Shown one piece after another: positions 36,222 through 46,030 of a stretch of DNA of 64,000 nucleotides; within the stretch, counting starts at the first letter, position 1; each line of letters opens with the position of its first letter. The notes below the pieces were generated by a model that was not told where the DNA came from, ran no database searches, and worked only from the letters and a program-made list of their open reading frames with translations. Source of the stretch: Hypholoma sublateritium FD-334 SS-4 (taxonomy: Eukaryota > Basidiomycota > Agaricomycetes > Agaricales > Strophariaceae). The stretch lies in NCBI GenBank assembly GCA_000827495.1, contig KN817571.1:62001-126000 (forward strand). Direction: 5' to 3'. A program made the position numbers and the translations under genes.

Positions 36222-36344
36222 GGCCAAGCTTGGTTGGAAGTTTGGAACAGGTGCCGTGCTTGTCACTGGACACTGGACACTGGAGTCACAGTGCAGTGAA
36301 AGTTCAAAGGCAAAATAGGATTCAATGTAGACAGAAACAAAAAG

Positions 36345-36418
36345 TGATTCGACCCAGGCTCGAACTGAGGACCTTCTGTGTGTTAGACAGATGCGATAAC
36401 CAACTACGCCATCGAACC
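36345..36418 (-). tRNA. tV(AAC): tRNA-Val (AAC), second identical copy
   Basis: On the minus strand this is the same 74 nt as the tRNA at 33412-33485, base for base, with anticodon AAC and no intron. Downstream (about 36338-36344 on the plus strand as A-run) there is again a T5 terminator. The flanking sequence differs from the other copy, so the duplicated unit is small or old. Its 5' side lies only 97 bp from the start codon of the PIG-U gene. Confidence 0.95.
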
Positions 36419-36515
36419 GATGAAGAGGCCTTTCATTGTGGCACTACGTTATCAGCTGTCCCCGTGTCGCGTCACTCCGCCAACTTGTCGGAGTTGGCGC
36501 CGTTTCCCCAGATTC

Positions 36516-38213
36516 ATGGCTTCAACCTCCAAGGTGCCTGTGTCGCCCCACACCAATCTAAACTTCTCCCCGACTCAACTGATTCTAACGGCGGCAAGAA
36601 TATGGCTTTCTTCGCTGAATCTCGCGGACACCTTCAAACATAGCCTAGAGCTGTCTTCACCATTGACTTCCTTCTCCCAAGGTGCGCGTTGACGCAAGGC
36701 TGGCCCGTCGACGTGATGATTGAATAAAACACTTGCATTTTCAGTACAAGAGGGAATCTATCTGTTCAACCATGACATAGATCCATACTCTGGGGGATCA
36801 TTTCGCCATGTACGATCGTAATATCCTCATGACGCCTTCCAGCTGACCCAACAACCACTTCAGTCTCCACTCCTGCTGTCCTTGTTCGCCACAATACTTC
36901 CCAATTCGAAAAGACTAGCGTCAATATTGTGGGCTCTGAACGATCTTATAGCAGCCTATGCTATGGTTCAGATCTTCAGAGCCCGTCAAAACATCGGAAG
37001 GAGTCCTCGGGATACGTTGGTTGCTGCATTGTAAGTCATACACTTGCCACAGCGAACGCTCACTTAATGGTCGATTTAGATATATTCTAAACCCTTATAT
37101 CCTTCTTCCTTCGCTTGCACTCTCCACGTCCTCGATTGAAAATACTTTAATCCTCCTATCAATAATGTTTGCATGCCGAAGTAGGACTATTTTCCTCCTC
37201 CATTGCATTCGTCCTAAATATTTTCATGATAGAAAAGACATCGGCCTCGATATTCGTTTTAGCTTTCCTTGGACATCTATCATTATCCTCAATAGTGATG
37301 GTGCTCCCTGTGCTCCTCCTCCTTATTGGCAACCCGCTGTCTAGCCTAGCTTCTCCCAAGGCGATACAGAGCAACCTCAAGCGATTAGCACCTCTCTTCG
37401 GCGAGTTCGGGCTCTACTTCGGTTTTCTGACGCTGGCATCTACCTTGATATGCGGTAATTGGGCATGGGTATCGCAGACCTGGGGAGCGACGTAAGTGCA
37501 CAGGCCCTTTTCTGAGTCCATGAGTTAATAACATTGTCCGTCCAGTCTAACGCTTCCTGATTTGACCCCAACTACTGGACTGTGGTGGTACTTTTTCACC
37601 GAAATGTTTGATCATTTCCGTCCATTCTTCTTGATGGTTTTCAATGCACGTCACTCAGTCGTGATCCGACATGGACAATCTAATGTATTACCAACAGGTT
37701 CACCTCATTATATATGTGGTACCTATTTGCCTCAAATTCCAGTGCGTTTTGTCGTGCTTGGTGCTGACGTGGTGCGCTGCTGACTGAATTATTCCCTCAG
37801 ATACGACCCGCTATATGCCAGCTTCCTCCTGCTCGGCGTGCTCTCCCTGTTCAAATCGTACACAACACTTTCCGACCCTGGCCTGTTCCTGAGCATGATC
37901 GCCGTCTTCCCAGAAATCCACTCGTGTGAGCTATCCACCTCATCAAGCCATTCCCGGCACCTGTTCTAACAGTCCCCCAGACCTAAGATATCCAATTGTC
38001 ACCGCGCTTCTCCACCTCCACGCATCGCTCCTGATGCCTCTCTTCGATCACCTATGGCTGAACCAAGGCACGGGCAACGCAAACTTCTTTTACGCGTCAA
38101 CGCTTGTCTTTGCATGCGCGAACGGCGCAGCCCTAGTGGACTGTCTATGGGCTGGTTTACGAATCGCCATCGGCCCCCCTGCCATTGACGGCTATGCAAT
38201 CGAGCAGGAGTAA
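36516..38213 (+). CDS. GAB1: GPI transamidase subunit PIG-U/GAB1
   Basis: Nine exons: 36516-36681, 36745-36809, 36864-37030, 37080-37180, 37233-37491, 37546-37645, 37698-37741, 37801-37925, 37981-38213; 419 residues, the usual PIG-U length. It is almost all membrane helices. Family motifs: [100 protein letters not shown] and [35 protein letters not shown]. It is an ER-membrane subunit of the complex that attaches GPI anchors. Intron 6 (37646-37697) needs a GC donor (GCACGT); other donors break the conserved HLIIYVVP frame. It is convergent with the cysteine synthase gene, 112 bp between stops. Confidence 0.93.
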
Positions 38214-38325
38214 CAGGGTGCAATTGCAGATAGACCATCTGGAGACGTCGATGTCCTATCTATGTGACTACCACCTATTTATAAGATGCCCAATGGTCTA
38301 CTTCAGCGATTTCGAAGAAGACGTA

Positions 38326-40508
38326 TTACGGCAAAAGTGGAGATCCCAGAAGATCTTCGACGATTGATAGGTCAATTGGAATTTCGGCTTTGCGAAGGTA
38401 TTCATCGTTCCTAGATTTTACCGTCAGCAGCTATACCACCTCAATTACGAAAACGCCTACCAAAACTAAGGACAGAAGCATCTTTGTTGAACACTGATAA
38501 TTGGCAAAGTGAATGATACGTACCTTGGAGTAATGCCGTGTGCCAGAATCACATCTGAAGTCGCTCATTTAATCCATGCAACGGACACTCGGTCAGAAAG
38601 ACATACAAAATAGTGACGATTTGCTGGCCGTCCCTCCAGTCTTTCTGTTTTGCAAGCTTCACGCATGCCATCAAGTTGCAGGCGCTGCTCGATCCCAAGA
38701 ATAGGCCATCGTGTTTGACCAGATAACGAGACATCGCAACGGCTTCAGCGTCTGTTATCCTATCACATTACATGAGTTAGGAACGCTGACGTCGGCGATG
38801 TGTGAAGGTTACCGGAACGCGTCGTCAAGAATCGGGAGTGCCAGCTCTATGTTGTGTGTCAATCGATTGATGCCTCTGTATCTAGCATCAGGTTTGTCCA
38901 GCGCCACTGTATAGCATGGATTACTTACATCCCTTCCACTACTGTATCTACTTGATGCCGTCTTTTCGTTCCCTCTGCCTCCCTGCGATCGAACATAACA
39001 CCGTGTTTGACCTGTTACACTTCACCATTAGCCGCGAGATGAATATGAACAAATGGTACATTACCTTGTTGTAGAGTCCACTCCCTTCTGGGTCAGCTAT
39101 GGCAACGAACACGCCCTGGTTCATCGATTTGAGATATTGCCCAACTCCAGCGACTGTCCCGCCCGTCCCTGACACTGTCGTTGAGCTAAAGATCTTATAT
39201 TGGACGATCGCGAGATCCACCTGCTCCAGCAATGAAAGCAACCAGGTTGCCATTTGTTTGGCGCCATATTTCGGGTCCCGTTCCAGTGTAATGCGCATCG
39301 AAGTTGCTCCTATTCTGATTTGCATTCATCAACACGTCGTTAATGTCAATGAAACAGTGGATAGGAACTTGCCTCAAATTGGTCTGCGAAGAAACCTCTC
39401 GGTTGATCTGGTTCGTCGTCTTCAAAAGAAACGGAACCTGTTGTGTTAAATTCCACATGATGTGATGGTTTTGTCACCAACACGGTATCGGAAGGAGAGT
39501 GGAATGCGTGCGATGTCTGTGTCTTGAAATCGGGGTCGCTCTCGTCAATACTGTCCGCCTCACCGAATTTATTTGCGCGTTGGCGGGCCAGATTCTGATT
39601 GCACGCCGGCGTTTATAACGGCAAGGCAACCAGTTGAACAAAAGACTCACGACATACTGTTTCTTGTCTACGATACTAGCCGGTCGAACGCGTTCCACGG
39701 TAGCACCGAGAGCTTGCAAGGCTTTTACTTTCTCCTGCGCAACATCATCGGGCATGATTATAGCTATCGGGATCTCAGTTCATTTCCAAAAAAATGCAGG
39801 AAAGACAAACTTGTCTCATATCCTCTAAACAACCACGATATTAGTTGACCGCGTCACTGTATAAATCACGATTGCGTACCTCGCTCGAGCTATTGTCGCT
39901 ATTGATATTCCAGTAGAACCTACTGTTCCCTCAAATATACGTGATCCCGTATACGGTCTGATGAGACCTTGGTTTTCCGCGTCATTGATCACTGGCAGAG
40001 ATTATCAGCATATATCCATCGCAGAACGAATCAAGGCAAGCCCACTTTGCAAGGCCACGCGATCTTTCACGCTTCCTCCGATATTCAAGAACTACATGAT
40101 ATCTCAGTACCCATCCAGAAAACCGAAATTCACGTGTCTCAGACCTCTGCTTTGCCGAGAATTTCGACGCCGAGTGCGTCGCTCAGCGAGTTGATTCTGA
40201 CCAGGGGCGTGTTTCCTACGCGTATAATGAGATGCTTGCGCGAGGAATAGGGAAGCAGGCCATGTACCAATGAGGCCCGACACCCCGCTAACGATCTCAT
40301 CGCTGCGAAGCTCAATCGGCCTAGGCGTAAACTGCTGCAGCTGGTGCTCTTTCTTCCGTCGTTGAAAGAAGACAGCGATAGACGTGGACGTTATGGAGAA
40401 AGAGAATCCCAGTAAGACGCCGATGACAACATGTCGCGTTGCCATTCGCGAAGGCCATTGACTCCACGAGAACAGCGATTCTGTGAGTTTCGACGTCCAG
40501 CCATCCAT
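38326..40508 (-). CDS. MCY1: Mcy1-type cysteine synthase-like PLP enzyme, membrane-anchored
   Basis: Fifteen exons: 40268-40508, 40145-40215, 40046-40091, 39880-39991, 39811-39824, 39651-39763, 39373-39594, 39221-39314, 39065-39168, 38929-39011, 38813-38875, 38607-38759, 38524-38554, 38461-38465, 38326-38410; 478 residues. A transmembrane segment at about 25-46 (VVIGVLLGFSFSITSTSIAVFF) is followed by basic residues, matching yeast Mcy1 of the mitochondrial outer membrane. The fold-type II PLP enzyme contains NTPLVRINSL, the lysine segment FLNIGGSVKDRVA (Lys113), EGTVGSTGIS, IIMPDDVAQEK, the fungal inserted segment up to GFFADQFENRSNFDAH, AGTGGTVAGVGQYLK and GSSSACN, ending CDSGTRHYSKFWNDEYLRKAEIP. 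Exon 5 is 14 nt and exon 14 only 5 nt. Intron 7 has a GC donor. The usual Pro of FLNPGGS is Ile. The physiological substrate of this group is uncertain. Confidence 0.92.
38461..38465 (-). other. MCY1: 5-nt micro-exon of the cysteine synthase gene
   Basis: On the minus strand the exon TTTTG sits between an acceptor TTAG and a donor GTAGGC. It joins ...TCC AAG to G AAC GAT, so that the codons read Lys-Phe-Trp-Asn, the conserved HYSKFWND of this family. Leaving it out shifts the frame. The introns on each side are 58 and 50 nt. Confidence 0.8.
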
Positions 40509-41927
40509 GGTGGACTCGAAAGAGAGGAGAAATCTCTGGCCGCGTTACTTGCCGGCCCGGGAAAACCCCGAATGACGCAAGGCCGACGGCAAATGCCGCG
40601 AGACCGTCCCCGATTGCATTACGTTTGCAAATCCTTCGTCTTCCCAACGTCTTCCTCAAGTCATCTTCCGTGTGCAAATCCCTGGTACTTTTTCTTCAGT
40701 GAACTAAAAGATTACAAGTGGGCGCCCATACTGGGCGCTAGTAGAAGTTAGACAGCGGCCCCAGTACCATGTAGTACTAGTAAATGATTAAATCACCTTC
40801 ATAGTCACTGAATATTACTTACTGGAATAGTTGATTGTTACAACGGTGCCCATTTACTTTTGAATGCAACATTAACTAGTATACGGTGCTGGTTAAATTG
40901 GGTCCGTAAGCGCTTCGAGCCCTGTCTGGCTTTCAATGATAACCCAGTGCGCAGGATGCCGGCGGTCCTCGCCGGCGCTCACTGCACTCATAGAATGAAA
41001 AATACAGCAGTAAATACCAATTATGGAGACTACCCCTACAGATGGTAGGCAAAATTGTTTCAGAGAATGAACCAGCGTGCTCTAAAGTCGGACCCAACCT
41101 GCAAACGCTGCATAATACTAGTGCTTTGAGCCCACAGCGTCATTCCATTCCAACTTCACAAGTTCCCAGGCCGCAAATTAAGTAGGCATATCTAAGTGAT
41201 CTTTCACTGGGTGCATTTCATCCGCCGTATAAGTCAGTCGTCGACATGCTGCGCGGGCTGAGAGATGCACCGAACAGTATTCTCTGCGAGCGCGAGCGCA
41301 TTAGTAGCGCTGACGCGTCACGAGCGAACCATTATTTCTTCTAGGAACTCATTGGGAACTCAGATTTCTGAGAGTAAGTAGCATCGTAGAACTGGCGAGG
41401 ACATGTCTGCCCTGCTATAGCGACGCTTATAACTGTTCCGTACGCGCCGTCTTTGACCGTGCCACTGCTCAGTGTGCGATACTATTTATAGGAATTGTCC
41501 TTCTATAAGGAGCAGGAGACGCGCCACATTAATTAGACGATCGATCGTTGAATGTGGGTCATGGCAGCGGTATCCTATCTTACGGTGTGCTACATATAGC
41601 CTGAGTGTGAACCCTGCGCTTACTTGTAATTGACGCCCATCGATACTCTGGGTTTGTCAACTTAGTAAATGTCCGGACTCCGGATCCATTTATTATGAGA
41701 GACGGTAGATCTGATACTTAGGGCAGTTATCACAAAAGTGTGTTTCAAAAAAACGAAGGAGATGCTGCGGTCGGTGAACCTGTAAGTACTTATGCCATTG
41801 GTAAGCTGATGCCGGCTTGGGAAGGCGCGAAGAAAGTATGACAATACAGCTTGTCATTTTATCGATAGCGCTGCATCATCTCCTTGTATTACAGGACAAA
41901 TCCGAACGACAATTAATTCTTGCTAAA
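40509..41927. other. Intergenic region, nothing assigned
   Basis: About 1.4 kb upstream of the cysteine synthase gene and downstream of the first paraoxonase-like gene. Only short unmatched frames occur. The promoter of the former must lie in the first few hundred bases. Confidence 0.4.
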
Positions 41928-43390
41928 TTATAGCTTGCATATCGTCAAATGCGGAGAGGACAGTCCTAGATCACAGTCAGTATCGATCCGCGAGAATTCT
42001 GTTCCTCGTACCGTTTATGAAAAGTAGGTTACGTTGCACGTCGTAGACAGCTGACGTGGCACCCGAAGCCGCCTTGCCATCGTCCTCAAACATCTGGCGG
42101 CGGTTTAGGATAAATCAAGGTTTGTTTTGGCCAATGCACGTACCGTCTCAACTTTGTACTTGACACCCATCAGTGCGTCCGGGGACGTGTTCACTGACAC
42201 CCGAAGAACACTAACGGGCGAGGGAATGTGTGGGTTTTCAAAGTGTTTGAAAAGGCTGAACATGTTGGGAAACCCTAGTAACGATTCAGGTGAATGTAAG
42301 TAAGGAAGCAGGGGAATACGTACCTGCAGCCCAAACATATCCCTCAGAGTCAACAGAGACATTATCTATTCCCCGATCTACAATTTTTGCATTGATATCA
42401 GCTGCATGTAAACGGAAAAGATCTTACCAAGTAGTACTTCATCAACTAGCACAAGAGTATTATCCTCCTGTGGCTCCAAGATACTCAGAGCTCCCATAGA
42501 TACATCTGCGACGTAGAACGTCCCGTTTGGGGCCCGTGTAATGCCATTGTTGGAATGCATATTAGTGATCGCATATTTGCATCCCGTCGGTGAGCAATAT
42601 CCCACCGATGTGTCCTTGCGACCAAGGAGATTGAGCAGTCTCACCTAACAAAACTTAGTTCACGATCCCTGCTAACTTTTCAGACTGAAAATTCACCAGG
42701 CCGACTTTATTCACCCCATGGTCGTTGGTGAACCAAAAGCTCTGCCCATCCGCATTTCCAACAACGTCATTCGGGGTGCTGATAATTTCGTGTTCTACGG
42801 TTCGGAGATGGCGCATGACGCCGCTGCCGGAACGCGTTTCAAAAATCTCAATAACCGAGTCGGCGCCCACATCGATCGCTTTGGCCCCTATGGGTGCCCG
42901 GTGATTAACGAGGTATATATAGAGCAGCTGAGGGTCAGAGACAGAGGGCACGACGTCCATGCCGTGCAGCGAGAGCCCCCGGGCAGAGCCGGGAAAGTCG
43001 GTTACGGTGAGGCGGGTGATTCGGGACCGTCGCGGGTCGTACGTCGCAACATAGTCGGCGAACGAGGCCCCGGAATCGTTAAGCCGTCCCAAAGCTGGGG
43101 CCCAATGTGAGCGACTGGCAGGGGTGGAGCAAGCGAGGTAGAGAAGACCCGATTCCGGGTGCAGAACGATCTCTAGGAGATGGTGAATGAGGTCCGCAGC
43201 GTTCTATCTCGACACACTTACTTTCGCATGCGGGGAGCTGTGGAACAGTCTTGCAGTAATCATTGTTCAGGACCTCAATCTCGCGCGAGTATCCCCACGC
43301 GGTGAGGAGGGGTTGAATGAATATCTGGAATGCGCCGCCCAAGACGACGACAACGACCGCGAGAATGGTTAAGACGGTAGACTGCGCCAT
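41928..43390 (-). CDS. Paraoxonase/arylesterase-like protein (copy 1)
   Basis: Seven exons: 43222-43390, 42697-43172, 42428-42644, 42324-42377, 42144-42274, 42012-42093, 41928-41965; 388 residues. An N-terminal hydrophobic helix (LTILAVVVVVLGGAFQIFI) acts as uncleaved signal or anchor. The six-bladed propeller shows paraoxonase landmarks: LSLHGMDV and IYLVNHR (the two active-site histidines), STPNDV, FTNDHG, NNGITRAPNG (Asn ligand), DNVSVDSEG (Asp-Asn ligands) and the end SSPHLTICKL. These enzymes are Ca2+-dependent lactonases or esterases, in or on the secretory membranes. At the position of human PON1 Glu53-Asp54 this copy reads Glu-Lys. Exon lengths match the second copy at 60412. It is divergent from the bleomycin hydrolase gene. 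Confidence 0.87.
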
Positions 43391-43684
43391 GTATGCTGCG
43401 AGAAGGTCCGTGCGATGTTCTGCACGGCTTGGGCATAATATGCACTTGGAGTTGCCAAGGCTTGCAATGCGTATGACCTTGCATATGACAGCAGTGAGAA
43501 AACCTTATGACCCAGAATAAGCGGCTAATCAGAGCCGGCCGTCTTATCTGCTAAGGGTTAAATAAATAATAATCTATTATTACTATCATCAAGTACACGC
43601 GGAACGACCTTCTCGTTTCGTTCTTAAGCATTCACGACGCTGGCCGTCAGGATTGATTCCTTATCCTCCTTCTCATTTGCAATT
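43391..43684. promoter_or_regulatory. Shared divergent promoter of paraoxonase-like and bleomycin hydrolase genes
   Basis: Only 294 bp separate the two start codons. AT-rich TTAAATAAATAATAATCTATTATTAC-type sequence near 43558-43584 is a candidate core region. No specific factor site is identified. Confidence 0.5.
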
Positions 43685-45655
43685 ATGGGCAACCAACCTT
43701 CTTCTCGCATCCCGTCTCCTGTCAAGTCTTCCTTCGACGACAAGGATGAGTTTATGGACGTCACCGACGCTCTTGAATCTCTCGCCGTTGCTACCCCAAT
43801 GAGCAGTGACGGCTCACTCACTCTTGGCCACGTTTCGTCTTGGGAGGCAGGCGCATCTGTCGATCCCAAAGTTCAGCTTGCTCGCACCATTCTTGCCCAA
43901 TCCGACATTCGCGACGTCTTGAAGTCGCGTGCGTCGAAGATCAAGGAGCAGCACCTCTTCAATCACAGCATCGACTTCAAGACCGGCCCCATCACCAACC
44001 AGAAGAGCAGCGGACGATGCTGGCTGTTTGCTACAACTAATGTTCTTCGCTACGGCATCATGAGGCGCCTCAAGCTCAAGGAATTCCAGCTCTCGCAGGT
44101 AAGCTAGCAGTCTGTGCAGCGCAATTCCACGCTAATCTCAAATGCAGTCTTATCTCTTCTTCTGGGACAAGCTCAACAAGTCCAACTATTACCTTGAGCT
44201 CATGATCGAGAATGCGGATCTTCCCATTGACGACCGTCTCATCAACCACCTCTCTGGCGATCTCATCAGCGACGGTGGCCAATGGGACATGGTTGTCAAC
44301 CTTATCGAGTCGTACGGCATCGTACCGCAGAGTGTGTACCCGGAATCCACGCACTCCTCGCTTTCCGCCCCGCTCAACGCCCTCCTCAAGACCAAGCTCC
44401 GTGAACATGCGCTCATTCTTAGGACTTTGGCCGACACTCTGCGCAGCTCCCATGTCAAGGAGCAGACGGTCATTGCTACTCTCCGTGCAAAGAAGGAGGA
44501 GCTGATCAAAGAAGTCTATGGTATCATGACTGCAACGCTTGGTGTCCCCCCGAATCCAAACAAGAGATTTGTTTGGGAATACGAGGACACAGAGCACAAG
44601 GTTGGGCACTGGGAAGGTTCGCCGAAAGACTTTTTCGAGCAGTTTGCCAGCAAGCCTTTCTCCGTATGTTTCCTTGTTCCTAGATTGAATTCTGCCTGAC
44701 ATTCCCTGCGCACAGCCTGTCGATTCATTCTCGCTTATCAACGACCCCCGTAATGCTTACAACAAACTATACACCGTTGACAAGCTGGGAAATATCTGGG
44801 GTGGCAGGCCTATACTTTGTATGCAATCAACTCACCTGCAGCCATAATATACTAATTAGCAACTAGACGTCAACACTGAAATCGAAACAATGAAGGCCAT
44901 GGTCGTTAAGGTGCGCGAAATATTTTCATGGACTCCGGCGTCGGGCGATGACTAATAGGCCGTTTAGATGATCAAAGCTGGGCAGCCTGTGTTCTTTGGC
45001 TGTGATGTTGGAAAGTTCTCAGACCGCGATGCAGGGATCATGGACACCGCCCTCTTCGAATACGAGGTACTTCCGCCCCTCTCCATCCCTGAAGCGCACT
45101 CTAATTTTAACATCAGAATGCATTTGACATCAAACTGGGACTGAGCAAAGCGGACCGCCTGCAGATATGCGAGTCGGCGATGACGCACGCGATGGTCATT
45201 TCCGCCGTGCACCTCGACCCCACGGGCAAGCCTTTGCGGTACAAGGTCGAGAACTCCTGGGGGGATGAGGTTGGCAATGATGGTTGGTTCGTTATGAGCG
45301 ACGCATGGTTCGAGCAGTGAGTTTTTATTTTCATCTATAATGTCTCGCAGAAAACTCAAGCCCGGTATAGATTCGTGTACCAGGTCGTTGTGCCCAAAGC
45401 ACTCGCGCCGAAGGAGCTCGTCCAGGTGTTCGAGTCTGGCGAGATGGTTGTTCTCCCAGCCTGGGATCCTATGGTGCGTGTCATTTTTTCTGTGGCATTT
45501 TTGGCATGCTGGTCTGCAGACCACTGTCTATCTCTCAGCTCTTCTGCTTTCAACGCCAGAAGAGTGCCTGAAAGATAGGCTAGTTGGCTGACAAGATTTG
45601 TTTAAATTGAAGTCGCAGGCTGATATTCCTTGTGTCACAGGGTGCTCTGGCTTAA
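43685..45655 (+). CDS. LAP3: Bleomycin hydrolase (papain-like aminopeptidase)
   Basis: Eight exons: 43685-44098, 44148-44663, 44716-44818, 44867-44910, 44968-45066, 45117-45316, 45371-45473, 45641-45655; 497 residues. It is a C1 peptidase of the BLH family: the catalytic Cys112 lies in NQKSSGRCWLFATTN, the His in THAMVISAVH, and the Asn in YKVENSWGDEVGNDG. Other family blocks are SYLFFWDKLNKSNYYLE, GDLISDGGQWDM and GQPVFFGCDVGKF. The C terminus DPMGALA, supplied by a last exon of just 15 nt, is the tail that sits in the active-site cleft and limits the hexamer to aminopeptidase activity. It is cytosolic and removes N-terminal residues, homocysteine thiolactone adducts and bleomycin. The extended N terminus (MGNQPSS) could be myristoylated. 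Confidence 0.95.
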
Positions 45656-46030
45656 ACGGTTTCGCTTCTGGAGGAACTGCTTTTGATAATCTGGCTCGTG
45701 CTTCGACTCGTACAGTTGTGGGAGAGGATTTACCTTTGGGAAATCTTTGTGCAGAGTTGCTATTGTTATCCTGTTGTACGAAATGCGAATGTATTTTGGA
45801 TGTCTATTTTACTGTTTAGGAGTTAAGGGATTGTTAAAGATCTACCATGCAAGCCGAGGTGGGCCGGCCGTTGCCCAACAGTTCGCGCGGAAGACGGACA
45901 TCAATTCGCAGTGTCGTTATTTCCATTGGAACATACTGCTGCCGCCTATTTAGACAATCGTAGGTACCTATCAGCTCAACTTGTTTCCTTCCTACACCTT
46001 TCTACACCCACCACTCCTTAGTTTTGTAAT

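Noticed and set aside
33412..36418. Reading the inverted tRNA pair as ends of a mobile element
   Set aside because: The repeat is exactly the tRNA with unrelated flanks, and the enclosed genes are ordinary; no transposase or target duplication is seen.
37646..37700. Using the GT at 37650 as PIG-U donor
   Set aside because: It shifts the frame out of the conserved [13 protein letters not shown] block.
41977..42093. Copy 1 paraoxonase ending in INGTRNRILADRY
   Set aside because: That reads through an intron. Using GTACGA and GATCTAG gives exons of 82 and 38 nt and the end LSSPHLTICKL, matching copy 2.
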